The notes beneath the pieces are model-generated. The model did not search any database, was not told the DNA's origin, and saw nothing but the letters and a program-made list of their open reading frames with translations. The position numbers were made by a program, and so were the translations under genes. A stretch of 64,000 bases of DNA from Anadara kagoshimensis (taxonomy: Eukaryota; Mollusca; Bivalvia; Arcoida; Arcidae), in the NCBI GenBank assembly GCA_021292105.1, contig CM037857.1, forward strand, positions 29,064,371-29,128,370, in the 5' to 3' direction. Position 1 is the stretch's first letter; every line of letters starts with the position of its first letter. Shown piece after piece: positions 14,001 to 23,300 of the stretch.

Positions 14001-17000
14001 GAAAATAATACTGGACAACCATTCCAGCTTGCAGATGATAACACAACAGGTTGTATCCTGATATTTGGTACACGACAGAATCTCATACGCTTGAATGTAG
14101 TAAATACCATTATGGCGATAGAACATTCTACACAAGCCCAAACCTTTTCCATCAGCTCTACACATTCATGCTCAAGTTGATGGCGTTATGTACCCATTAA
14201 ATTACAGCCTACTCCCTGGCAAGAGTCAAATGTATATACAAGATTTTTAACACTACTGTCAACAGCAATTAAATCTCCAACCAGCTACAATGTTCTTAGA
14301 CTTTGAGATTGCCATAAGAAATGCAGCAGCTACAGTGTTTTCTGGTATTACAGCCAAAGATTGTTTTTCCCACTATCCCCAGTGTATATAGAGAAAAGCT
14401 CAAGAATGTGGACTACAGATTCCTTATAGAGAACAAGAAGAAGTCCAAAAGATAATTCGCCGTGCAACAGCCCTTCCACTCCCACCAGTCACAGAGATAG
14501 AAGATGTATGATTCAATGCATTGAAAGGCATCAACAAAGCTGACCCTAGAGCAATTCACAGATTACGTAACAACACAGTGGTCATATGTGGAATTATTTC
14601 CTTACAGAAGGCACACTCACCACCATCCACCTAGAGGGATGGCAAAGCAAACTTAAGCAATATGTACATCATCCACATCCAAACATCTATAAGTTATTAA
14701 GATATTGCAACATGAAGTATCTATCAACGAAATCAGAATCATCCAGAATGCAGCCGGTGGAAAGCGTGCTCCAAAAAAAGAAAATATAGAGAAATTGAAA
14801 GCAGAATCGAAAAGTTGAAAGCCAGACTACAGAATGGAGAAATTTCACCAGTTCATTTTACATACGCTGTCGTCTCATATTACATCCACTTGACCTGAAC
14901 ATTAAATAAAACTGTGATATGTGTAATCAAAATTGTGATAAATTGTTTAATGAGATAAAGAAGAACCGGACTGTGTATTGTATGGTATTCAGTATATAAT
15001 TGACAAAGACGTGTTGTATATAATGGTGACTGTTGTCAAGATAGTGCTTGAGTTCAAATGCTTTACATATTTCAATATGTTTTCTAAGACTTGAATATTT
15101 TCATTTTGTAGTTTTAAAGTGCTGTTATTATGTATATTTACAATAATTCCGTTGTTAAGTTTTCCTTAACTTAAATATAGCTGATTTTTGCAATCTTTTA
15201 TTTCAAATATCTTGAAAAATAATGAAATTTATTTAATTTTGCCAGATTGAAACTGGGACCTGCTATTCTGTATATTTACATGCTATTTCAAATGTATTAA
15301 TATGTAACAATTTAATTATGAAATACATTTTGTAGTTGATACTGCTGCTATTTTGTATATTAACATGTTAAATGCATGAATATGTAACAATTAAATTTTT
15401 AAATAGACTTTGATTTTAATAAAAATAATATAAATAATACATGGTTTTTTTCTTTATTTACCTGTAATTAATAAGTTAGTGTTTGTTTAGATAATCTCTT
15501 GCTTATCCCAATGTTTACATAAAATTCCACCTACTCCCACTTCAAATTTGAGGTTTTCTTACAGCATAAATAATTTCCCATCTACAATAGTAGTATACTT
15601 TTGAACAAATTTGGAATTGATGCAAATTAGATGAAAATAAATCCTTTTTCAAATCAAGAACTTATGTACATATTCACCCAAACTTAATTAAAGTACATAC
15701 ATTCAGCATCACTCATAATCCAATTGAATGTGGAGTTTTTAAAATGCCGTCGACTAGGATTTCATTACAGTAATTTAATGACCCTCAGATAGGGGTTATA
15801 ACGGTATCATACCTCTGAACCGTATATGAGCTTAATGTTAAAGCTAAATGCCAAAGGCACTTGTGGTTCGATATAGTCCATTTGTTGTCAATTTGGTCAA
15901 AAAGTTGTTTTATTATTTGGTGTAAACGTAATATATTTAAACTACGAGTATATTACTTGTAATTGTTTCAAATATCACCTTATTGATATTTTGGAAACAA
16001 TGTAAATTTGGTTAATTTTTCCAACTTGTTGATATTTTCAATCTAAAGCAATTTAAAATTTGGAACAAGCAAATTCATTTAATTATGATCCCCTGCGAGT
16101 AGGTATTTTTTGTGATTTGCATTTATGTTTAAAGGGCCAATACTGCAAGGGAATTGAGCAAACAAACTAGGGTAAATGCTTTGCACAGCAATGTTAATGC
16201 TTAACTGCAACTTTCCTGAAATAGAGCTACACATGCTTGGAGAATTACCCTGCACAAAAAGTGTCATGGAAGACAGATGTTCGAATTTTATTACCCCCTC
16301 TTTCTTTCAAACGGGATGGGTCATACATTTGGTTGCTTTCTTTGGGGGCATGGATATTTAATCCCATTACAATAAATTCTTGCCTTTAATACTTTTATTG
16401 TTAAGATTATAACTTGATTAACAAAAGTGGGTCACTTTGAGGGGTTTACTTCCGGAAGGCACTCTCTGTCTAGCTATCTACACTCGTCACGTGTGAATTT
16501 AATGCAGCACGAGGGGTCACTTGGTAGAAGTGCGCGTGATTTACTTAATTTGCAATTCTTTTTTATTTTGCTTTCTGCACTATGATTTGGACATGGGTTG
16601 GTATCTTTTTTATTGCATTATTTCATTTGTTTTATTTTTCAGGACTGACTACCTTGAAGTGAGAATATTTTATGACAGTTTGACATTATTGAAAATTATA
16701 CAACTTCCAGAATACACTATAGACGGAATAATAGGTATATACTGTTTAATTATCAGATGGTCTTTTGAAACAAAACATTTGTTAGATAAACTAGTATCTG
16801 ATAACAAAAGACAAAATAATAGTTTAACAAGTGATTATTAATTACCATTAGAGATTTGATTGAGTAATTAATTGATTGATTGATTGATTGATTGATTGAT
16901 CCTGATTTTACGATTAAGTCAAGAATATTTTACTAGATATAGATATAGAGATGTCACAGGCGAAATTGCAGTTCTTAACATATATACGGTTATTAAGGGC

Positions 17001-17329
17001 AATATGCAGGAAGGAACCTTTAACGAGCCACATGTAAGCGATTTTTTAAGGTCCCGTTACTTTCATTTCTAAATGTCATGTGCTTGGTAACACTACTTAT
17101 TTTGTCATATTCGGCCGGGGTTCAAATTCTTACTTCCAACTTAAGGTTTCGATTTGTTTAAAATGTTTTTTTTCTTCTTCTAGGGACACTTGGAGGACAG
17201 ATGGGTTTATTTCTGGGAGCCAGTTTATTGACAGTTTCAGAATTCGTTGAATTCTGCTTGTTGTTGCTTTCGCAAATCATAAGGAGGGCTTTTACAAGGA
17301 GATGCAGACAGAATACTAGTAAAGCGTAA
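1749..17329 (+). CDS. ENaC/ASC/degenerin-family cation channel, eight exons, one frameshift
   Basis: Amiloride-sensitive sodium channel (ASC) family subunit, about 516 residues over eight exons (254, 570, 99, 181, 57, 151, 92 and 146 nt). Seen in order: the cytosolic His-Gly gating motif (LHGLKY, residues 69-74); TM1 (from about residue 87, WLVAVLSMMGCLIF); the post-TM1 signature FPAVTVCN; GKCFTFN; Cys-rich blocks with CGC and CQCHMPC; and TM2 with selectivity filter GGQMGLFLGAS. The start is the first ATG after an in-frame TAG and has AAACC before it. In this family three subunits form a plasma-membrane Na+ channel gated by ligands such as peptides or protons; the ligand here cannot be told (FaNaC-like or ASIC-like are both possible). 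Oddities: a GC splice donor in intron 1 and a 1-nt frameshift near 6260 that brings a stop at 6264-6266. Total coding length is 2 modulo 3, consistent with a single lost base. The gene is either recently dead or carries an assembly error. Confidence 0.9.
2111..3014. mobile_element. Tigger/pogo-like MITE, 904 bp, TA target duplication
   Basis: Ends are perfect terminal inverted repeats, CAGTAGAACTTCGATAACTC at the left and its reverse complement at the right, flanked by TA on both sides (2109-2110 and 3015-3016). CAGT starts and TA duplications are typical of pogo/Tigger-type Tc1-mariner elements. No transposase ORF is present, so it is non-autonomous. Further CTTCGAGTTATC copies lie inside each end. 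It sits in channel intron 1. Confidence 0.85.
3576..3754. mobile_element. Short MITE, 179 bp, CAGTCAAACCTG ends
   Basis: Begins CAGTCAAACCTGTCTATAAA and ends GGCAGGTTTGACTG, flanked by TA (3574-3575 and 3755-3756). A second copy is at 27967-28141. Non-autonomous, in channel intron 1. Confidence 0.8.
3819..3880 (-). repeat. R330 repeat, short fragment
   Basis: Carries the TTTTGGATTGTGATTCGGAC block and the following ATGGATTCGTATGTTTG of the R330 family in inverse orientation. Confidence 0.5.
4134..4252. repeat. 42-bp tandem repeat, three copies
   Basis: Units start at 4134, 4176 and 4218. Each begins ACGGAGCTAGGAGGTGGACG and contains GCTGTTTCGGAGCTT. An inverted piece (AAGCTCTGAAACAGCG, about 4090-4105) lies just upstream, so the array could fold back on it. 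Confidence 0.8.
4320..4530 (+). repeat. R330 repeat, degraded copy
   Basis: Matches the family in order: CATATCCCAATTCAAA, AGCTGACAAATTATATTT, AACACGTGAACTTC, ATATCCAGGGTAA and GATAAGCCTAGGCTT. The middle is deleted relative to the copy at 9866. Confidence 0.55.
4908..5120 (+). repeat. R330 repeat, 3' two-thirds
   Basis: Includes GGTGCTCCGGAAGGGTAAG, ACCCGCCACGTGTATAAT, AATCCTGGACACAGAGACAT and TACTGTGATGACGGCCAT, closely matching the copies at 9866 and 22985. Confidence 0.7.
5350..5450 (+). repeat. R330 repeat, 5' fragment
   Basis: Carries the family 5' part: CCATGTTAAAATCACAATTC, AAACACGTGTACTGCCAACA and GGGAAGTGAGG. Confidence 0.5.
5640..5830 (-). repeat. R330 repeat, inverse copy
   Basis: Inverse copy immediately before channel exon 2: CACGCGTGGCGGATGTAGCT, CATCCGACCTCACTACC, CGTGTCTAACTGAATCTG and GGATTTGATTATGGATG. 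Confidence 0.65.
5858..6427 (+). CDS. Channel exon 2: TM1 and proximal extracellular domain, frameshifted
   Basis: The acceptor TTTAAAG precedes 5858 and the donor AAG|GTTTGT follows 6427 (phase 0). The 5' frame gives TM1 and FPAVTVCNLSPF, then reaches TAA at 6264-6266. The remaining exon is open in another frame and gives ITRFGKCFTFN, the conserved palm segment, through to GDELAAGFK. Adding one base at the CAAGG around 6258-6263 would join the two frames, so the break is most simply a 1-nt deletion. The expected second Cys of the CxF-x-x-C motif is Phe here (CEFKEKTF). Confidence 0.85.
6967..7065 (+). CDS. Channel exon 3
   Basis: Starts after ATTCAG and ends before GTAAAA, phase 0 to 0. Translates IVIHDAKDEPDVES, then GFLVSPGFTTFAALSMTK: the ASC segment where the palm leads into Cys-rich strands. 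Confidence 0.85.
7974..8154 (+). CDS. Channel exon 4, Cys-rich extracellular segment
   Basis: Starts after TTTTAATGTACAG and ends before GTATGT, phase 0 to 1. The translation contains KPCLDTS, YNGCIRECKEKYILDQCGC and RDYTHL: the conserved C...C...CxC spacing of the ASC extracellular domain. Confidence 0.9.
8976..9032 (+). CDS. Channel exon 5, 57-nt microexon
   Basis: Acceptor TATTGTAG, donor C|GTAAGT, phase 1 to 1. Encodes TAPICSFRDISECVHKHS with two conserved Cys. Phase and family pattern fit exons 4 and 6 exactly. Confidence 0.8.
9150..9860 (-). mobile_element. HINE-like element relic in channel intron 5
   Basis: 9170-9420 is the inverse of the right arm of the element at 46690-49291: shared blocks include TGATGTGATATTTTGCTTCT, GGGTCTTAAGCCTATA and AATGCGTTTAA-type text. 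9740-9830 is an inverse core monomer with TTCAAGGTCACAGATGCG-like text (TGTCAAGGTCACAGATGCG here). Confidence 0.65.
9866..10200 (+). repeat. R330 repeat, near-complete reference copy
   Basis: Best copy of the family, about 330 bp. It runs from TAATCCATGTCCGAATCACA through GGGAAGTGAGGCCGGGTGCT, TACACCCGCCACGTGTGT, TATCCTGGACACAGAGACAT and GATGACGGCCATAAAAC to GATAAGCCTAGGCTTGCAAT. No ORF, no tRNA box B and no obvious terminal inverted repeat. Confidence 0.75.
10798..10948 (+). CDS. Channel exon 6
   Basis: Acceptor TTTACAG, donor CTAAG|GTATTG, phase 1 to 2. Encodes TACQCHMPCSATDYQIQTS, then FAYFPSD and NTKLLENIGYNDL: the C-x-C-x-x-P-C and Y...S...P signature before TM2. Confidence 0.9.
11598..11932. 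repeat. Pair of about 48-bp direct repeats, 285 bp apart
   Basis: TGTCCCACAGTGATTGACCT and AAGACACGCTAA recur at about 11600-11645 and 11887-11930 with few changes. The interval is AT-rich, in intron 6 upstream of the MULE relic. Confidence 0.6.
12004..12205. repeat. AT-only tandem region
   Basis: Imperfect tandem units of ATTTAAATTATTTAATTAAT with almost no G or C over about 200 bp. Confidence 0.8.
12588..12596 (+). promoter_or_regulatory. TATA-like box upstream of the MULE relic
   Basis: TATATAAAG, followed by about 100 bp before the FLYWCH-like reading frame. Spacing would suit the old transposase promoter. Called by position only. Confidence 0.3.
12698..14800 (+). pseudogene. Decayed FLYWCH/MULE transposase (Mutator-like element)
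   Basis: Reading across frames gives a FLYWCH-type zinc finger at 12698-12798 (NGYRFMAKN, CYWKCATANCPE, then QHQSD). At about 13950-14160 comes DIQGKWAENNTGQPFQLADD and ILIFGTRQNL, then HAQVDGVMYPLNYSLLPGKS (about 14168-14230). After that come FLDFEIAIRNAA (about 14290), with Asp/Glu typical of the MULE transposase core, then KAQECGLQIPYREQ, and finally EGWQSKL with HPHPNIYKLL (about 14630-14700). Stops (for example after YIQDF) and frame changes break it. Transposases of this FLYWCH-MULE type cut and paste Mutator-like DNA elements. It lies in channel intron 6 in the same orientation as the gene; its terminal repeats were not located. Confidence 0.85.
13062..13888. mobile_element. Insertion splitting the MULE, flanked by 34-bp direct repeats
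   Basis: TTTTTTATCATTGAGCACTT and the following ATCTTTGATA occur at both 13028-13062 and 13890-13924. MULE coding matches stop on the left (VPTFYSCKSLAHHIF) and resume on the right. The insert holds three units of about 92 bp (GTTTAGG at 13140, 13231 and 13323). Insertion or local duplication are both possible. Confidence 0.6.
14890..16642. other. Rest of channel intron 6
   Basis: AT-rich, no recognisable coding sequence. A fragment of R330 type (CTAGCTATCTACACTCGTCACGTGTGAAT, near 16470-16498) sits about 150 bp before exon 7. Confidence 0.4.
16643..16734 (+). CDS. Channel exon 7, segment before TM2
   Basis: Acceptor TTTTTCAG, donor ATAG|GTATAT, phase 2 to 1. Encodes TDYLEVRIFYDSLTLLKI, then PEYTIDGII: the beta strand (lxVYY-like) and pre-TM2 segment of the ASC fold. 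Confidence 0.85.
16869..16900. repeat. (TTGA)n microsatellite
   Basis: About eight perfect ATTG/TTGA tetranucleotide units in intron 7. Confidence 0.95.
17184..17329 (+). CDS. Channel exon 8: TM2, selectivity filter and C-terminus
   Basis: Acceptor CTTCTTCTAG, phase 1. Encodes GTLGGQMGLFLGASLLTVSE, the rest of TM2 (FVEFCLLLL) and a short basic tail ending in NTSKA, then TAA at 17327-17329. The GxS filter and the GG-x-x-GLF motif are intact. No canonical AATAAA is seen in the next 300 bp. Confidence 0.9.
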
Positions 17330-20300
17330 CTAGAAGACCCTGTTTGTGCTTATTACAACGAGCTGCAATATTATGCATAAGACTGATAAAGTAATCTCAC
17401 TAGATGTGTACTATTGGCCCAAGGTACAAAAGGATCTACCCCGCACTACGATTGCTTGATAGCCTCATTGGTAATGTCTAGAAGACAGGAAGTGACGTTT
17501 CATCTCGAGGACCAATGATCCTGCAGGTTTTGATATGTTGTTATGCCCCGTTTCGTCATCTATCATTGGTGGAGCTTAAGTGGATAAGCAATGGCACATT
17601 ATCACGCACAAACACATTACACTATGCCATTCTAGTAAATTTCTTGAAGACATTTGTTGTATTCAATTTTATTAAGTATTTCTTTAATTTAAAATAGTCT
17701 TAAATGTTTTTCGAGGTTACATTTAATCATGCATGTATAGGAAAAATTTTATTTTTTTGGACACTTAAAATTGTTTTTAAAGTTAATATTACGCCAATCT
17801 AAGCAGTGTACATTATTGAAGCCAGTGTTGTCTTTCGTCAATAGGTACTTCAAATTTGCATATCTGCGTGATCAACCGCACGTAATTTTTGCGCAAAAAT
17901 TATAGGCAAGAGAATAAATTGCATATTAATGCGAATATTCAATTTATGTACAATATTTATTGATAGTTCTGTTTTGTTATTCAATATAAACCTGTTTAAC
18001 AGTGTTATTGCGTCGGTCTTTTGGTTCCCATAGATATGTTCATAAAATACTGTGAAAACATAAATTTTTGCATTGTCCCAGTTTTTGTTGTTTTCATAGA
18101 TTTCTGACTCACGAACTTGCATGTCAAAGAAGTAGTATACCTTATTACAAACATGTCTTAAACGTAAAAAGCAACCACTAATCTACCACCCCATGAAAAA
18201 TAAATTTTCTTAGAACCACAAAAGTAAATGATTTCACAATATGTTAGTATGTATCTTTAATCATAAAGTATGCACGGTGTTTCCACCAATTGCACATTGT
18301 TTTGAAAAGAAATGCATATTTACCTCTGAGGAAGTCAGCCAGTGTCATATTCTAATAGCAAGGGTCTCGGAGAGTGTACATTTGAAAATCGTTATGAAAA
18401 TAACTTTTGTTGTTTCTGGGGAATTCTATGAAACTTCGGACAAATGATCTCCATTTTCGAAAGATGTGTCATGACCTTGATCATAACTTGGAATCAAGGT
18501 CATGTCTTACATTTTAAACTCACAATAAAAACATGCTAAAATAGTACATTGGTCATTTACACGCTAGATAATTAATGGAACTTAGCGATATGTCTCGGTC
18601 ACGGACAAAAATCTATATCACAAATGATATGTAGAGTTGCGCGGACGTGGACACACACACACACACTTCTAGTTCACGGAACTGCATTAAATGACGTACA
18701 CCATGCAATACCTTTATTTTTACTGTAAGAGACCAAAACATCCGGTGCATAAAAATGTCAAAGACATGTATTAAAATAAAATACACAAGATCCCAGTAAA
18801 GCATCGAGTCTGCTTTTCATTTGCCCCATGGAGAAAAAAATCTGGAGGCACAGGGTGCACACTTTTGCGATACAACTTAACTTTCCATAAAATGGAACAT
18901 TGTATCATTTTTCATCATAATTGTTTCTTCAAAACATATATTCAAAATCCACAATCAATTTAGAATGATTTATTTACCGCATCACCTCCAAAACGAACGT
19001 ACGAACGACTCCTTTTTTTATCGATGACGTCACATTTTGCACGTGAATGGGCGTAGCTATTAGGACGCGACTGTTTCTAATCTTAAGAACTAACGTAACT
19101 GTCAACAAACACAATCTTAGAAAAAGCCAGGAACAATAACAAGTCTCCTACCATCACCTAGTGTACTCAAAAGTGAAAATATTAGTGTTACAAGTTTATT
19201 TAAAAGCCAAACGTGTGCAAGGTTTAAACCCCTTCAAACCCTAATTTTAGCTACTAAAAACCTAATGGGGTTTTACTTGCCAGTCAAGAAAATTCACCTA
19301 ATATATTGAGACTTCACCAGCTATCGATGGACTTGCAGAATTTTTTACCTTGGCAGTACGCTCAGTTCATGTGCAGGGAGGGTTCTTTAATATTTTGTCC
19401 TACTCCAGCCTTGACTCGGGACATCTGTCTCTTCCGAAGGACCTTTAGTAAGCAAAATGTTTTATTTAGTTATTTATCAATGTTTAAACTGTGTCATGCG
19501 ACCTATCTTTGGGGAAAGTATAAAAAAAACGTTTTTTGGTAACTGTTGATTGTTTTCAGAAAGTTCCCTAAAAATAGGCGAAAAACGTGAAAATTGTCAA
19601 AATAGGGTATATTCACACATAAATATTTCTAGCGAAAAAGTAACCCTCTATTATATGATTAGTTATATCCTTTCAACAATTAGCAAAGAAAAAAGCTTAT
19701 GTAGGAAATTTTGGTCTCCTCAGTAGCATACTTTCTTTGATGCAACTTTTACCTTAAATCTGTCGGCGATTTATCACGTATAATTGGACGTGGGATGATG
19801 TAGGAGTGGCATAATTAATTGTTACTTTGTTTTTGTTACATAATATATAAAAACTGACACGATCTATTGGTCGTTTTTTCTTCTTGCAGATCACCAACAC
19901 ATGAGTAATAATAAATGATTTGCAATCAGAGAATAAAATAGGGGATCATTTATCCGTCTATACCACATGAGACAACCAAGGATAAAACTATCTTTATGGC
20001 ATTAATTGCTATTTAGCTTTTATTACATAACTCGTTTTTTAGGTTTTTATTGGCCAGATTTTTTTCTGTTATTTTTGCATGAAATAATTTGCTCTCAGTA
20101 ACGTCTTGTTATTTATAGACGACGCAGACATTTGAATTCCCACACCATATTGAAGCTATTTTTGGTACAATAAATAAGCTTTTACGTTTTTTGAAAATAA
20201 TTTAGCTACCTATTATTTATCAGGTGATCGTATCAACAAGGGGAACACGGGCCTCATAGATCAACTAAGGTTGTGTCACACACATATATATATACCATGC

Positions 20301-20727
20301 AGAAGTCCAAATGTCATTTGTATTAATTACAGGTAACATTAAAAGGTTCAGTTCCTTGGCGTTGGACCTAATGCCAAAATGTCAAATTTATAATTACTTA
20401 TCCTAAAATTTTTCATAAAATATCTAAGGTACATCGACAGTGTATTTATAAAAAAGAAGTTTCGAGTATACCATTGTAATCCCAATGAATAGGGTCAGAA
20501 CTACCTGACCCTACCTATCCCTCACACTTCAAAGGTACTATTGTTTGACCAGTTTAGTCAGAAGTTAATTGTTTAATTCAAGACGAAATTAATGACATCG
20601 GTACATTTTTTTCTTTAACATTTTTGTCAGAATTATCTTGATGGATGGGATCCCGTTATATAGCAGGTATTCAGTAAGCGTCGTCGGTTTAAATGTGTTA
20701 TAACCGTTATCTTAATATTTGTAACTA
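17330..20727. other. Intergenic, no supported gene
   Basis: AT-rich. Short open frames (for example 17850-18122 minus, 18241-18447 plus, 19306-19542 plus) show no recognisable family or biased codon use. An (AC)n run is at 18652-18665. Confidence 0.5.
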
Positions 20728-22280
20728 CAATATTCTAATATACATGCCGACATATTAAAAATTTATAGTTTTCCTGATAATTAACTATTTCATGAATCTG
20801 TGATCTTGACCTTTTAACTAATACATCAAAATAAACGTGTCAAATATACATGTCTATAGAAAAAGATTATAGATTAGGAGATATGTCTATTGGGGAGACC
20901 AGTTTGAAAATAAGTATCAAAAAGGGGAAAATTCGCTCATTTCAAATAGCATATTTGAGCACAAAGATGTGTTTACTTAGATAAATGCTAGTAAAATAGA
21001 TCTTTGTATGAGCTAAAATCGAAAAAATTCACATACAGCACTCTTACTTTTTTATTCAAATGCAAAAATATGAAGACTTTTATTTTTGAAAAACCAAACC
21101 GATCCATTTAGGGCATGATCCCATCAAACCCTTTATACCTCTTTGATGAATCTTGCAAAGCTAATTGTTTCAAATTGTTATAACTTACGGATAATGATTT
21201 GGAGTTATCAGTTTTGACAATTTTTCTAAATACTTCGAAATGAGATGAAGGTCAAAAGTCAAGGACATGACGTAATTTTTAATTTTTGTGATTTTATTAA
21301 TTATCTTTAAAACTATAATTTTTCTATAGGCATGTATTACACAATTATAACACTAATTCGAGGTCAACATATGTCTTATTGACCACTGGATAGCAAAATT
21401 GCTATCCAGTGGTCAATTACACATATATTGACCTCAGATTGGTGTTATAATTGTTTTATTTTAAAATATTTTTTTTTAAAAATCAAAAAAGGCAAAACAA
21501 CTTGATTTCAGCTAATAAAATGCTTTATAACACAAGAAATTGAACATTAACAACTTTTCAACATATGGACATAATATCACTTCACTTTGAAAAAAAAATG
21601 TTGTAATATATTGTAATATTTTGACAATTGTACGAATTACGAAACGTCTTTTTCTTCAGTTGTCTATGACGCAAACCTTCCACCGTCCGTCTGCTGCCTT
21701 TGTTGTTCCGATATGTTGCCTTGTAAATTTTCCTCCTATTATGAAAGCACCATTAATCCGAGTAAATAAAGTAGTTTCCTTACAGATCTTACATAATCAA
21801 AATTGAATCCAAAAAAGATAAGCAATCTCTTCAATCAACTTTTCTTGTACGTGCCAGGTCATTACATTGTTTCATTTGGTTACGTGACGACTTTTACCAC
21901 AATGAAAATGCATGTAAATTATCATTTTATAATAAATTAGAATATTGTTGGTATTGATTTAACGATCGTTTTGATTTATACATTGAATGTCATAGATTCA
22001 AAGGTCAAGGTCACAGATGTGAAAGAATACTGAACTGGTCAATTTTCTAGAAACTTATCAACTTTTTGTATAGGCATGCATATTAAAATATTGTAGGTGT
22101 TGATACAACGGTCATTTTGATATAGATGAAGGTCATAGATTCAAAAGTCAATGTCACGGATGTGAAAGAATACTGAAATAGTGAATTTTCTAGAAAATTA
22201 AAAATATTTTATATGGACATGTATATAAGAATATTGTTAGTATTGGTGTAACGATCGTTTTGTTATAAATGTATGTTACC
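20728..22280. mobile_element. Fragmented HINE-like element relics
   Basis: 20728-20835 holds a + core monomer (ATATTCTAATATACATGCCG, then CTGTGATCTTGACC). 21160-21330 and 21935-22275 hold inverse pieces, the latter with more than two monomers (CAAAGGTCAAGGTCACAGAT). No intact termini found. A foldback (21341-21454) interrupts the run. Confidence 0.6.
21341..21454. repeat. Foldback palindrome, 114 bp
   Basis: The central stem GACCACTGGATAGCA / TGCTATCCAGTGGTC (21381-21414) is perfect with a 4-nt loop. The arms extend imperfectly to ACAATTATAACACTAAT and its complement. Confidence 0.8.
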
Positions 22281-22984
22281 AAACAGTTTCTATTTACTGT
22301 ACTGAATAGAACAAGTACTTTACCTTCCAAATAAATGATAGAATAAATACTAATATTTAAAAAATGCATCGAAAGCCATTTTTCTGAGAAACAAAACGTT
22401 TAATCTTAGTTTACAAAAATCTGTCTATAGGTCCACGTGATAACTATAAAGATTATTTTTATTTTTCACAAGTTGAATGTACTTAAATAAGAATTTCCGT
22501 TTCAATATGTTTTAAATTTCCATAACGACTCTTTTTCAGGTGTTGATTAATTTAGGAGTTTCTGTTTGTATAAATTTTAATTCTTTTATATAACTAAGTT
22601 GATTTATTACCGTGTGTCTGTGGACAGTGATGTATATAGACAATTTATTTCTTTAAGTGTTAAGTAATTGTTCTTTATAAGATTTATTTTCGTAGTATTA
22701 AGCAAACCTTTTATTATTGCCTACAATGTCTTATTTCTTAATCTATATACAATCACTCTGCAAATGGTAAACACGCCAATAACTCAAGAAATTTGTTTTT
22801 CGAAAATGACATGTTCAATTTTTTAATAATAAACACAAGATATTTTAACATAATTCGGTCAACGTGTGCTACATAGAAAAATACAAAGTTATGAAAGAAA
22901 TCTACAAATAACATCAAACAGTGAGACTTTCATCACTATCAATCGACCCAGGAATGTTTTGGGGATACTTTCGATTTAATCAAA
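22281..22984. other. Intergenic, nothing recognised
   Basis: AT-rich sequence with no ORF or repeat that I could assign. Confidence 0.4.
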
Positions 22985-23300
22985 AAGAAACATACTTATC
23001 CATGTCCAAATCATAATCCAGAAGCAAAGTAAAAACTTTGAAACTGACAATATAGGTAAGACACGTTAACTACCACCAGGGAAGTAAAGCCGGGTGGTCT
23101 GGAAGGATAGGCACCTCCGGTTTAGCTAGCCACACCCGCCACGTGTGTAATCAAAATTGTGTGAAAGGAACATTGAACTATTGGACGTCAAACATATCCA
23201 GGGCATTCTTGGACAGAGACATCAAACTTATCAACAGTACTGTGATGACGGCTATAAAACCTTTTTAGGGCCTTGATAATCCTAGGTTTGCAATATCCTT
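22985..23300 (+). repeat. R330 repeat, near-complete copy
   Basis: Carries all family blocks in order, from ATCCATGTCCAAATCATAAT to GATAATCCTAGGTTTGCAAT. Confidence 0.75.

Noticed and set aside
17850-19542. Several 60-90 codon ORFs after the channel gene.
   Set aside because: AT-driven composition and no recognisable motif, start context or splice structure.
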